Below are positions 44,957 to 52,425 of a DNA stretch of 64,000 nucleotides, in pieces. This stretch comes from MWBF01 sp040772005 (GTDB lineage: Bacteria > Chloroflexota > Anaerolineae > CG2-30-64-16). The number at the start of each line of letters is the position of its first letter. Position 1 is the stretch's first letter. The notes under the pieces were generated by a model. That model did not search any database. It had not been told where the DNA came from and saw nothing but the letters and a program-made list of their open reading frames with translations. The stretch is from NCBI GenBank assembly GCA_040772005.1, contig JAXGYZ010000015.1:1-64000 (forward strand), given 5' to 3'. The translations under genes and the position numbers were made by a program.

Positions 44957-45640
44957 CTACGAACCTGAACGACAGAGGAGGCGGCTGCGGCCGCGCCTGC
45001 CGGTCTCGACGAGGACGCCGGTCTCGCGGAGGCAGTAGGTCAGCTTCTGGGCGAGCCAGAGGGGCTGCCCCGTCGCAGCAGCCAACTCGCGCGCGGTGAA
45101 AGGTTCCGGCAGCTCAGCAGGTAGGAGCGCCGCAAGGTCCTTCGGTGTGCGCAAGATGCAAGTGTCAACGACCTCCAGCAGTCGCCGCTCAACCGTTGTC
45201 CAGCCCTTGCGTCGCCAGTTGCGCGCGCGCGTAGTATCGTGGCGCCGCACCTCTTCCTCGCGGATGAGCACCACCTCCAGCGTGAAGTGCGGGTCGGCCA
45301 GCAGCCGGGGAAAGCTGACCAGCTCGCGCGCGACCTGCATGACCGAGCCGCGCAGCGGCGACTTGCGCCGGCCCAGGAGCGCACCATTCTCGTCCACGCG
45401 CACGATCCACTTTTCCGCCGCAACCGGATAGATCAGGTGCACGACATGCCCCTCGACCAGCCGCGCCAGCTTGCGCTTGAGCGCCACCAGCCCGCGCGTC
45501 TGGATCTCGATCAGCAGGTCACCGCGCACGATATCGATCACGTAGCCATCCACCGCGACCTCGAACCGGTCGTCCGGCCAGGCGTACCATTCCTTGAGGG
45601 CCGCATGCAGCGGCTTCTCGTTCAACGTGCCGATTGCCAT
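44957..45640 (-). CDS. Hypothetical protein with nuclease-fold-like core
   Basis: 227-aa protein. The start MAIGTLNEKPLHAALKEWYA is preferred because GGGGTGA lies 6 nt upstream; a longer frame starting 13 residues earlier overlaps the upstream terminator. The N-terminal half reads FEVAVDGYVIDIVRGDLLIEIQT, then LKRKLARLVEGHVVHLIYPVA. This Asp...Glu-x-Gln arrangement resembles PD-(D/E)XK nuclease cores with an E-x-Q variant. The C-terminal half is helical and basic with a winged-helix flavour (FTARELAAATGQPLWLAQKLTYCLRETGVLVETG). I do not recognise a named family. DNA binding or cleavage is only an inference from the fold pattern. Confidence 0.65.
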   Translation of the reverse strand: MAIGTLNEKPLHAALKEWYAWPDDRFEVAVDGYVIDIVRGDLLIEIQTRGLVALKRKLARLVEGHVVHLIYPVAAEKWIVRVDENGALLGRRKSPLRGSVMQVARELVSFPRLLADPHFTLEVVLIREEEVRRHDTTRARNWRRKGWTTVERRLLEVVDTCILRTPKDLAALLPAELPEPFTARELAAATGQPLWLAQKLTYCLRETGVLVETGRRGRSRLLCRSGS

Positions 45641-45653
45641 CCTGTTCACCCCA

Positions 45654-45695
45654 ATAAGAAGGCCCGGGGATGTGCGCACCCCCAGGCCTTCTTAT
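45654..45695 (-). terminator. Terminator after the LysM gene
   Basis: Perfect 11-bp stem ATAAGAAGGCC/GGCCTTCTTAT, with GGGG/CCCC pairing inside the loop. It lies 20 nt past the LysM stop. Read on the minus strand it ends in TTCTTATT. Confidence 0.7.
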
Positions 45696-45715
45696 ACCTT
45701 AAGCGAAGCCGTTTA

Positions 45716-46144
45716 TCAATGGTACGGGATCAGCAACATCTGGCCTGCGATGATGCGGTTCGGGTCCGCCAGGTGGTTGATTGCCGCCAGATAGGTGTAG
45801 CTCCAACCGTAGCGCCGCGCGATCGAGTAAAGCGTGTCGCCCCAACGCACCTGGTATAGGAAGCCGAAAGGCACTTCTTCTTCCGGAACGACACAGATCG
45901 TCCGGCCGGCTACGATATAGTTCGGGTTCGGGATGCCGTTCAGGCGCGCAAGCGCCCAGACAGTCGTGTGGAAACGGACCGCGATGCGATACAACGTATC
46001 GCCCCACCTGATGGTGTAGAGCTGCTGACAGCCGGGTCCTCCTGCGGTGGCTGCGGGCGCAGCCGAAGCGGGGGCCGGTGCCGCTGCCAGGAACAGCAAT
46101 GCCGCCAGCACCAAGACCGAAAGCCAGATATACAAACGTCTCAT
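45716..46144 (-). CDS. Secreted protein with two LysM domains
   Basis: 142-aa exported protein. The signal peptide MRRLYIWLSVLVLAALLFLA...PASA is followed by two LysM modules: YTIRWGDTLYRIAVRFHTTVWALARLNGIPNPNYIVAGRTICV and YQVRWGDTLYSIARRYGWSYTYLAAINHLADPNRIIAGQMLLIP (each given as one stretch of the fold, about residues 42-84 and 95-140). LysM binds peptidoglycan or chitin-type N-acetylglucosamine polymers. There is no catalytic domain, so it is a wall-binding or carrier protein. AAGGAGG precedes the ATG. It is divergent from the methyltransferase gene, with a 188-bp AT-richer region between. Confidence 0.9.
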   Translation of the reverse strand: MRRLYIWLSVLVLAALLFLAAAPAPASAAPAATAGGPGCQQLYTIRWGDTLYRIAVRFHTTVWALARLNGIPNPNYIVAGRTICVVPEEEVPFGFLYQVRWGDTLYSIARRYGWSYTYLAAINHLADPNRIIAGQMLLIPYH

Positions 46145-46332
46145 CTCATGCCTCCTTCGATCGATGAGATCGCCCGTGGTGGCTGAACATTCAGCCCTGC
46201 TATGTTATAGACGAATGATGCGGCTAGAAGTTCCGCTCAGTCTAATAAGTTGTGGGAGTTTATACCTGCAAATCTTAATAGAGTTTTCTGAAGCGAGATT
46301 TGGTGGTAGGATAGCGCTATAGGAGGGATGCG

Positions 46333-47124
46333 GTGCCAACGTTTACCGACCAGAACATGCCCACTGAGCCGTGGTATACAACCTTCTTCGGCGAGGACTA
46401 TCTGCGCATCCACGCAGCCTACCTGTTTCCTGAACGGACGCAGTGGGAACTGGCAGGGATGCTGTCCCTGCTGCGCGCCGCGGGCCTGCCGGAGGATGCG
46501 ACCCTGCTGGATCTGGCCTGCGGGCAGGGCCGCCATGCCGTGCCCCTGGCCGCGCTGGGCTACCGGGTGACGGGGCTGGACCTGAGCCCGGTATTGCTCC
46601 GCCGGGCGCGGGCTGCTGCACGCGCGAGCCGTGTGCGGGTGCGCTGGGTGCACGGCGACATGCGGCGCATTCCCTTCGTTTCCGAGTTTGACGCGGCCAT
46701 CAACATCTTCAACACCTTCGGCTACCTTGAGTCGGAGGCAGAGGACCTGGCCGTGCTGCACGCGGTGGCAGGTGCGCTCAAACCGGGCGGCCTCTTCCTG
46801 CTTGAGACGGTCAGCCGGGACGCGATCCTGCGCCACTTCGTGCCTGCCGCAGTGGACCGGCTGGCGGACGGCACACTCGTGCTGCAGGAGCAGGCGTTTG
46901 ACCTGCGGACGAGCCGGTTGACCGTCGCCATCACGCTCATCGAGCCCGATGGCGCGCGGCGGACCTACAGCCAGTCCATCCGCATCTACACGCCCACCGA
47001 GCTGTGCCGCCTGCATGAGGCGGCCGGCCTGCAGGTGGAGGGCGTGTTCGGCGGGCTCGATGGCAGCCCGCTCACGCTGGACAGCCTGCGCCTGGTCGTG
47101 CTGGCGCGGAAGCGCACGGATTGA
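46333..47124 (+). CDS. Class I SAM-dependent methyltransferase
   Basis: 263-aa methyltransferase starting at GTG, with TAGGAGGG ending about 6 nt upstream. Motif I is LLDLACGQGRHAVPLAALGY and the acidic loop is VTGLDLSPVLLRRA. Motif II is near WVHGDMRRIPF and motif III near LKPGGLFLLETVS. The C-terminal part (YTPTELCRLHEAAGLQVEGVFGG) is usual in this ubiE/small-molecule group. The substrate is unknown. The stop codon TGA is provided by an AT-rich repeat (47119-47151). No functional partner nearby. Confidence 0.88.
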   Translation: MPTFTDQNMPTEPWYTTFFGEDYLRIHAAYLFPERTQWELAGMLSLLRAAGLPEDATLLDLACGQGRHAVPLAALGYRVTGLDLSPVLLRRARAAARASRVRVRWVHGDMRRIPFVSEFDAAINIFNTFGYLESEAEDLAVLHAVAGALKPGGLFLLETVSRDAILRHFVPAAVDRLADGTLVLQEQAFDLRTSRLTVAITLIEPDGARRTYSQSIRIYTPTELCRLHEAAGLQVEGVFGGLDGSPLTLDSLRLVVLARKRTD

Positions 47125-47151
47125 AGACTAAAGATTGAAAATCGAAGATTA
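47119..47151. repeat. AT-rich 14-nt-period repeat, copy 2
   Basis: GATTGAAGACTAAA, GATTGAAAATCGAA, GATTA. The first GATTGA provides the last codon and stop of the methyltransferase gene. Confidence 0.7.
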
Positions 47152-47195
47152 CGAATGAGTCCTTAGCGTCCTTGGCGCCTTCGCGGTTCGACCCG

Positions 47196-48218
47196 TCATC
47201 CCGGGTTCTCTTCCACGAACGCCTCGAACACGGCCGCGGCGTTCTCCGTCGGCGTCTCCGGCTGGAGCGACTTGGCCGGCGCAAGGATGTAGCCGCCGTC
47301 CCGCCCCACCTCCCGGCGCAGCCGCCGCACCTCCGCCTGGATGCTCTCCGGCGTGCCGAAGGGAATGGTGCTCTGGCTGCCCAGGCAGCCGAAGAAGGTA
47401 ATGTTGGCGCCGTACTTGTGCTTGAGATCGTACGGGTTCATCCCCGCGGCCTCCGGCTGCACGCTCTCCAGCACGTCCAGCCCGATCTCGATGATGTCGG
47501 GCAGGATGTCTGCGACCGAGCCGCAGGAGTGCGCGAACGCATACAGGCCGTGGCGGTGGACGGCCTCGTAGATCTTCGCCCAGCGCGGCTTGAGGAACTT
47601 GCGCCAGCGCTTCGGCCCGATGATGACCCCGCGCTGGTCGCCCCAGTCGTCCCCAAACAGGATGCCATCGATGGGCAGGTCCGCGGTGTACTCCACGAAC
47701 GCCAGGTACAGCTCCGTCAGGCGATCCATCGCCTCTTCGACGAAGTCCGGGTCGGTCACGACGTCCGTCAGCAGGTTCTCGAACCCGCGCAGGTTCCAGC
47801 TCCGCTCGAAGAGGCCCCAGCCCAACTCTGCGAGATGGAAGGAGTCGGGCGTCTCCGCAATGACCTGGCGCGACCGCTCGCGCCAGTCCGGACGGAGGAA
47901 GACCTCCGGGGCAGGGAAGGCGTAGCCCTCGAACGACGGCTTGTCAAGCGGCGGCTTTTCGAGATGCCACGGCCGGCGGTCCTGCCGCCAGATGCCGCCG
48001 TAGCCGTCGCGCACGTAAACATCGTCGATCGGTTCCTTCAGGTCCGTATCGACAGCCTGTGCCCGTACCATGAAGGGCACGAGCCGGTCGCGCCAGGCCG
48101 GGCTGCCGTAGTGCGCGTCCAGCCGTTCCGCCACATCGCCCTCGAAGCTGAGGTCGTAGGGCGTCACCGGCGGCTGGCGGTGATGGAGGGTTTCGAGCAT
48201 GACATCGCGGGGTTGCAT
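47196..48218 (-). CDS. URO-D-fold protein with HSCG motif (methyltransferase-like branch)
   Basis: 340-aa TIM-barrel protein. The start MQPRDVMLETLHHRQPPV follows GAGGAAA; a longer frame would begin inside the large hairpin upstream. Residues H230 and C232 in AFAHSCGSVADILPDII and C278 in TFFGCLGSQSTIPFG could form a His-x-Cys...Cys zinc site like that of MtaA/MtbA corrinoid methyltransferases. The 45-residue spacing is shorter than in those enzymes, so the assignment is tentative. The HemE RQAGR motif is absent. It is the second gene of a pair with another URO-D-fold protein, separated by a 20-bp-stem hairpin. Methyl-group or sugar-derivative metabolism is possible. No corrinoid protein is encoded here. 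Confidence 0.8.
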   Translation of the reverse strand: MQPRDVMLETLHHRQPPVTPYDLSFEGDVAERLDAHYGSPAWRDRLVPFMVRAQAVDTDLKEPIDDVYVRDGYGGIWRQDRRPWHLEKPPLDKPSFEGYAFPAPEVFLRPDWRERSRQVIAETPDSFHLAELGWGLFERSWNLRGFENLLTDVVTDPDFVEEAMDRLTELYLAFVEYTADLPIDGILFGDDWGDQRGVIIGPKRWRKFLKPRWAKIYEAVHRHGLYAFAHSCGSVADILPDIIEIGLDVLESVQPEAAGMNPYDLKHKYGANITFFGCLGSQSTIPFGTPESIQAEVRRLRREVGRDGGYILAPAKSLQPETPTENAAAVFEAFVEENPG

Positions 48219-48237
48219 GGGGTTTCCTCGATTCATG

Positions 48238-48280
48238 TGACCCTTCTCGGCTGCGGCGGCGCCGCAGCCGAGAAGGGTCA
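48238..48280. terminator. 20-bp perfect hairpin between two URO-D-like genes
   Basis: Arms TGACCCTTCTCGGCTGCGGC (48238-48257) and its exact complement (48261-48280), loop GGC. There is no U-run, so it may be an attenuator or RNA-stability element separating the two genes rather than a full terminator. Confidence 0.6.
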
Positions 48281-48290
48281 TAAACAGCGC

Positions 48291-49412
48291 TTATTGCAGG
48301 CCGAACATTTGCTCCTTCAGGTCCAAGTAATAGACATAATCATCCGGGTCCACGTTGGGCGGGCAGCGGTGGTCGCAGAACGGGATGTAGCCCCCACGCT
48401 CCACGAGCGGGACCAGCGAGTCCAGGTACGCCTTGATGGCCTCGCGACCTGCGCCCAGCGCCATCTTGTCCACGCCGCCCATGATGCGCAGCTCCTTGCC
48501 GTACTGGCCGAGCAGCTCCGCGGGATGCACGCAGCTGTTGACTTCGTACGGGAAGAGGCAGTTGATGCCGCCTTCAAGGAAGTAGGGCATGATGGGCCGC
48601 ACATTGCCGTCGCAGTCGGTGTACCAGATGTCGATGCCGTGCGCCTTGAGCCGCTGGTTGATGCGCTTGTAGCGCGGCATGACGACGTTCTTGAAGAAGC
48701 GCGTGGAGACGATGGGGCCGGCCTTGTAGCAGATGTCCTCCCAGCCCGAGGCGTAATCGAAGTCGAAGTGGCCGAGCACCTGGTCGAGGAAGTCCTCGAC
48801 CATCACGCAGCACGTCTCGACCATGTCCTCGACCATCTCGGGATAATCATAGGTCGCATAGGCCAGTCCCTCGAAGGTCAGCATGTCGCGCACCTTGCCG
48901 ATCATCGAGCCGCACGACACGCCGAGGGGATAGTCGCGGCTCTCCGGATGCCGCGCCTTGAGCTGTGCCAGGTCCACCTTGCGGGCCGGGTCGTCGCGGC
49001 GGAACCGTTCCTCCTTGACCTGCGCCCAGTCCTCAGGCGTGCGCACGGTCGCCTTAATGTAGTGCGGGATGGTGTCGTGGCCGTCCTTCGGCACCTCGGC
49101 CAGCAGGCCATCTGCGTTCATCAGGATGTTCGTGGTCTCGCGCTCCTCGACGACCGTCTCCGGGAAGGTCGGGTGGAGCCAGACCCGCCCGCCGATGGCT
49201 TCGATACGGTCGAAGTTGAAGAAGATATCGGCCTCGCGGTTGTTGGTGATGCCGTTGTCCTTGAAGATCGGCCACACCTCGAAATTGTCGTCCCAGTAGC
49301 CGAACTCCATATTGAAGCAGCGGTCGACGGGCGCATAGTGCATCTGGCGCACGAAGCGCTCGCGGTCGGTCATCGTGCCGGCCCATTTGGGCCGGATAGG
49401 GGTGATGGTCAT
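48291..49412 (-). CDS. URO-D-fold protein, DCDG variant
   Basis: 373-aa protein related to the one at 2174: MTDRERFVRQMHYAPVDRCFNMEFGYWDD, ETTNILMNADGLLAEV, ASGWEDICYKAGPIVST, DIWYTDCDGNVRPIMPYFLEG, LFPYEVNSCVHPAELLGQYG and LRIMGGVDKMALGAG. The C-terminal FCDHRCPPNVDPDDY supplies extra Cys and His. The zinc-type HxCG motif of the downstream partner is replaced by TDCDG, as DSDG replaces it in the 2174 protein. The pair (this gene plus the 340-aa one) probably acts on related substrates. Not a haem enzyme by motif. ATG after a CACAAGGAC stretch, a weak ribosome site. Confidence 0.8.
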   Translation of the reverse strand: MTITPIRPKWAGTMTDRERFVRQMHYAPVDRCFNMEFGYWDDNFEVWPIFKDNGITNNREADIFFNFDRIEAIGGRVWLHPTFPETVVEERETTNILMNADGLLAEVPKDGHDTIPHYIKATVRTPEDWAQVKEERFRRDDPARKVDLAQLKARHPESRDYPLGVSCGSMIGKVRDMLTFEGLAYATYDYPEMVEDMVETCCVMVEDFLDQVLGHFDFDYASGWEDICYKAGPIVSTRFFKNVVMPRYKRINQRLKAHGIDIWYTDCDGNVRPIMPYFLEGGINCLFPYEVNSCVHPAELLGQYGKELRIMGGVDKMALGAGREAIKAYLDSLVPLVERGGYIPFCDHRCPPNVDPDDYVYYLDLKEQMFGLQ

Positions 49413-49438
49413 GATGGGGTGAGTCCTTGTGTGAGCTG

Positions 49439-49453
49439 ATCGATTATATCGAT
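49439..49453. promoter_or_regulatory. Inverted repeat ATCGAT-TAT-ATCGAT, possible regulator site
   Basis: 6-bp perfect dyad 27-41 nt upstream of the URO-D-like start codon. A possible minus-strand promoter lies just upstream (TTGACG, 16 bp, GATAAT). The regulator is unknown. Confidence 0.35.
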
Positions 49454-49511
49454 TTACGGGCTTGCGGGGTTATTATCGCTTAAGTGGGCGGGGCGTCAAG
49501 CCGGGGGTGTT

Positions 49512-49559
49512 GCTGCAGGGAGGAGTCCGCATTTGAGAATGCGGACTCCTCCCTGCAGC
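49512..49559. terminator. 22-bp perfect hairpin after the patatin gene
   Basis: Arms at 49512-49533 (GCTGCAGGGAGGAGTCCGCA and TT) and 49538-49559, loop TGAG. It starts 3 nt after the patatin stop. Unusually long for a terminator and without a U-run. Confidence 0.65.
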
Positions 49560-49562
49560 CAT

Positions 49563-50750
49563 TTACTCGTCCAGGATCTTGCGCGCCCGCCGGTTAGCCA
49601 GGTCCATGTCGGTGGGTGCCTGCTCGACGCTGCGTGAGCTGATCTGCCGCAGATAGGCCTCAGCCGCCTGCTTGCCCGCCTCAATGATCGCCGCGCGGCG
49701 TTCAGGCAACATGTCGAACTCGGTTGTGCCGAACCCCTTGGCCGGCAGATGGACGACCAGATGGCCGAACTCCTCGATCGCGCCCCGATCGGCTGCGCGC
49801 GTCGCCGTTTCGACCAACCCCTGGATCCGGCGCACGGTGGCGAATTCCGAGAACCCACTGTGGAATAGGGCCGAGCCGGGCAGCGCCGGTGCGCCGGGCA
49901 CGTCGACCGTCTCGTCGATCAGAAAGCCGATGACCTTGTCGTTCGGCTTCTCGCCCATGACCTTCTGCACCGCCGCGTCGGTGGAGACGAGCAGCTCGAT
50001 GGGGAAGTTGCTCAACAGCCCCCCATCCACGACCGAATGGCCCGTCAGGTCACGGCCGCGGTACGGGCCCCAGTCCGCCTGCCAGACGACTTCCTCCCAG
50101 AGCAGCGGCACGCTCATCGACATGCGCGCGGCCCACTCGACCGGCACGCCCGGCGCGGTGCGGTGATTCAAGACCAGCTTGCGCGCATCGGTCGTATCCG
50201 CGGCGATCAGCGTCAGCTCGCTGCCGGTCTGCTCCTGGAACTTTGCTAATGTCAACCCCGCGTATTGCCGCGGTTGGCCGTTGTGCGTGCCCGTATTCAG
50301 GGCCCGGCGCATCCAGTCCAGGAACGCGTCTGCACCATACCACCCGCCGCGCTCGAAGAACGCCAGCAGGTGACACAGCCGGGGGCTCTTGGCCATCCCG
50401 CGGATGATGCGCTCGTCGATGGTGCGCTCAATGCGCTCGGGGATGCCGGGGATATCGATCCCGGCCAGCAGCTTCCGTAGTGCGCCGTCGTTTATTTCCA
50501 GGTCGCTGAATTTGCCCGGCTGGCCGAGGAACGTCGCGAAGATGGCCCGGCCATCTGCCGCGCGTTCCTCCAGCGCGGTCTGCACATCCGTGGTCTCATA
50601 GCCCGCGGCCAGCAGGGTGGCGGTAATGGCGCCCGCGGATGTGCCGAGCACCCGGCCCGCCGTGTGCCCCGCCTCTTCGAAGGCCTGCAGCGCGCCGACG
50701 AAAGCGAATCCCTTTGCCCCGCCCCCTTCAAAGACCAGATCATACTGCAT
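49563..50750 (-). CDS. Patatin-like phospholipase
   Basis: 395-aa serine lipid acyl hydrolase. The start MQYDLVFEGGGAKGFAFVGAL has GAAGGAGG upstream; a 71-residue longer frame lacks support. The oxyanion loop is GGGAKG, the nucleophile Ser38 lies in GTSAG, and the catalytic-dyad Asp242 lies in SVVDGGLLSNFPIELLV. The C-terminal 130 residues are helical. No signal peptide. It is a single gene with its own terminator hairpin. Phage-defence CapV proteins have this fold, but no cyclase or HORMA gene is adjacent, so a lipid-turnover role is the simpler reading. Confidence 0.92.
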   Translation of the reverse strand: MQYDLVFEGGGAKGFAFVGALQAFEEAGHTAGRVLGTSAGAITATLLAAGYETTDVQTALEERAADGRAIFATFLGQPGKFSDLEINDGALRKLLAGIDIPGIPERIERTIDERIIRGMAKSPRLCHLLAFFERGGWYGADAFLDWMRRALNTGTHNGQPRQYAGLTLAKFQEQTGSELTLIAADTTDARKLVLNHRTAPGVPVEWAARMSMSVPLLWEEVVWQADWGPYRGRDLTGHSVVDGGLLSNFPIELLVSTDAAVQKVMGEKPNDKVIGFLIDETVDVPGAPALPGSALFHSGFSEFATVRRIQGLVETATRAADRGAIEEFGHLVVHLPAKGFGTTEFDMLPERRAAIIEAGKQAAEAYLRQISSRSVEQAPTDMDLANRRARKILDE

Positions 50751-51008
50751 GACGCAACCTCCTTCATGCCTGTCGGCCCTCGCGGCCGCCCGTGCAACAG
50801 TCGGACTGGCTATGTACAAGTATAAGACGCCCGGCCTGCAAATGCAAGGGCCTTGCCTGAATGAACAGGGCGAAATCATGTTGCACTCGTGCCTTCTGCC
50901 TGGCAGGCTCACCTGATGCACTCTGAAACCGCCCTGCCTGAATGAATACTTTGTGCGCTGCATCTGTTATACTGGGCACGTTCGTCACTTTCAGGAGGAG
51001 GAAATCAC

Positions 51009-51338
51009 ATGATCTACGAACTGCGCACCTACTGGGCGCACCCCGGCAAGATCGAGGCGCTGCACAACCGTTTCCGCACGTTGACGATGGGTATCTTTGC
51101 GCGGCGCGGAATGCAGGTTATCGGCTTTTGGACGCCGCAACCCGCGACGCCGGAGACCGGCGACCTGGTGTACTTGATGGCGTTTCCGGATGTGGCAGCA
51201 AAGGAGGCCGCGTGGGAGGGCTTTCGGGCCGATCCCGAGTGGGTGACGGGCCGGGCGGCCAGCGAGGTCGATGGCCCCCTTGCAGCGAAGGTCGTCAGTA
51301 CCGTGCTCGTATCGACCGACTACGCACCGCAACCCTGA
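51009..51338 (+). CDS. NIPSNAP family protein
   Basis: 109-aa ferredoxin-like alpha/beta protein of the NIPSNAP type. MIYELRTYWAHPGKIEALHNRFRTLTMGIFARRGM is the family opening, followed by VIGFWTPQPAT, LVYLMAFPDVAAKEAAWEGFRADPEW and a last strand ending VLVSTDYAPQP. AGGAGG lies before the ATG. Function in bacteria is not established; members often sit in small-molecule catabolic operons. The next gene, a methyltransferase-like protein, starts 10 bp downstream. Confidence 0.88.
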   Translation: MIYELRTYWAHPGKIEALHNRFRTLTMGIFARRGMQVIGFWTPQPATPETGDLVYLMAFPDVAAKEAAWEGFRADPEWVTGRAASEVDGPLAAKVVSTVLVSTDYAPQP

Positions 51339-51347
51339 GGAGCCACC

Positions 51348-52112
51348 GTGTCCCTGACTTACGAGGCGCCCGACGGGCGCACTCACAAGATGGTCTTTGC
51401 CGATCCCTACCGGACGCTGGAGCCGCTCGCGGCCGAGATCGAAGTGGTCGAGGGCGGCTTGGCCGCGCTGGCGCAGGCGGGCATCCTGCCCCACACGAAT
51501 TATGACCGCGCGAAGCTGCTGGCGCACCGTGCGGCAGTCGCAGAGCGGATGGACATCCCCTGGACGGCCATCACCCCGCGCATGCAGCGGCTGCTGTACG
51601 CCATCAACGCGATTGCGCAGCCGCAGGTGATGGTGGCGGTCGGGGTCTTCTGCGGCTTCACCTACATCTCCAACGCCGGCGCAGCCATCGGCCCCGGCGC
51701 CGCTTATCGCGCCCGGCGTCTCACCGGCATCGAGATCGTGCCGGACGAGGCCGACCGCGCACGGCGCAACGTCGAGCAGTTCCGCAACGGGGACGAAGAC
51801 TTCCCGGCGGCCATCCTCGGCGTCGACGGCCTGCCCTGGCTCGAGGCGTACGATCCCCGAGCGGACGGGCCGATCGACCTGCTCTACCTGGATGCCAACG
51901 ACCCGAACCGCGACCACAAGTCCATCTACCTCCAGCTCCTGCAGGCCGCGGAACACGCGCTGCGGCCCGGCGCGCTCGTGCTGGCACACAACTCGGTCAA
52001 CTGCGCGGGCGAGCTGGCCGACTACCTGGCCTACGTGCGCGACCCGGCGCACTGCCGTGCGAGCATGAACATGGTGATCGACGACCAGGGGCTCGAGGTG
52101 ACGCTGGTGTAG
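51348..52112 (+). CDS. SAM-dependent O-methyltransferase-like protein
   Basis: 254-aa protein starting at GTG 10 bp after the NIPSNAP gene. The N-terminus is helical. The Rossmann part contains VMVAVGVFCGFTYISNAGAAIG (a motif I variant with FCG instead of GxGxG), LTGIEIVPDEADRARRNVEQF, PIDLLYLDANDPNRDHKSIYLQLL and LRPGALVLAHNSVNCAGELADYL. These match the class I/caffeoyl-CoA O-methyltransferase-like pattern with a D-N metal region (LDAND). The degenerate motif I leaves SAM use uncertain. Probably co-transcribed with NIPSNAP. Confidence 0.75.
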   Translation: MSLTYEAPDGRTHKMVFADPYRTLEPLAAEIEVVEGGLAALAQAGILPHTNYDRAKLLAHRAAVAERMDIPWTAITPRMQRLLYAINAIAQPQVMVAVGVFCGFTYISNAGAAIGPGAAYRARRLTGIEIVPDEADRARRNVEQFRNGDEDFPAAILGVDGLPWLEAYDPRADGPIDLLYLDANDPNRDHKSIYLQLLQAAEHALRPGALVLAHNSVNCAGELADYLAYVRDPAHCRASMNMVIDDQGLEVTLV

Positions 52113-52126
52113 GTAGGGCGTTGCAG

Positions 52127-52223
52127 GGGCGAAGGAAACCGCCGCGGCCCGTGGTACCTGCACTCACGATGGATGCCCGGCACGACGTTGTCGAACAGAT
52201 AGCGCTGAGGGTTTCCTTCGCCC
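52127..52223. repeat. 97-bp inverted-repeat element 1
   Basis: Terminal 14-bp inverted repeats GGGCGAAGGAAACC (52127-52140) and GGTTTCCTTCGCCC (52210-52223). No coding content. Looks like a miniature palindromic element or degraded repeat. Confidence 0.6.
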
Positions 52224-52284
52224 ACGCGTCCCATAGGACGCACCCAACGCGCATCATGTGCAGGCTAAATCGTCATCAGCGCAA

Positions 52285-52380
52285 GGGCGAGGCCGGCACC
52301 GACGATATGCTGCACCCGACGGTCAGGATATCAGGGCGTGTTCGTGAGTCCACAGCGGCCCCTGCGTGCCGGCCTCGCCC
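52285..52380. repeat. 96-bp inverted-repeat element 2
   Basis: 15-bp perfect ends GGGCGAGGCCGGCAC (52285-52299) and GTGCCGGCCTCGCCC (52366-52380). Same length class and same GGGCGA start as the element at 52127. Followed by GTTCTTTGCGTCTTTGCGTGAG, shared with 60203-60224. Confidence 0.65.
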
Positions 52381-52425
52381 CTACTTGGCGTTCTTTGCGT
52401 CTTTGCGTGAGACTCGCATCCCCGC

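Noticed and set aside
47150..47195. tRNA-like GGTTCGACCC string
   Set aside because: No cloverleaf can be drawn in the 46-bp gap; the match is limited to the T-arm-like heptamer.
49563..50750. Patatin protein as a CBASS/CapV defence effector
   Set aside because: No nucleotide cyclase, Cap2/Cap3 or HORMA gene is adjacent, and a dedicated terminator isolates the gene.
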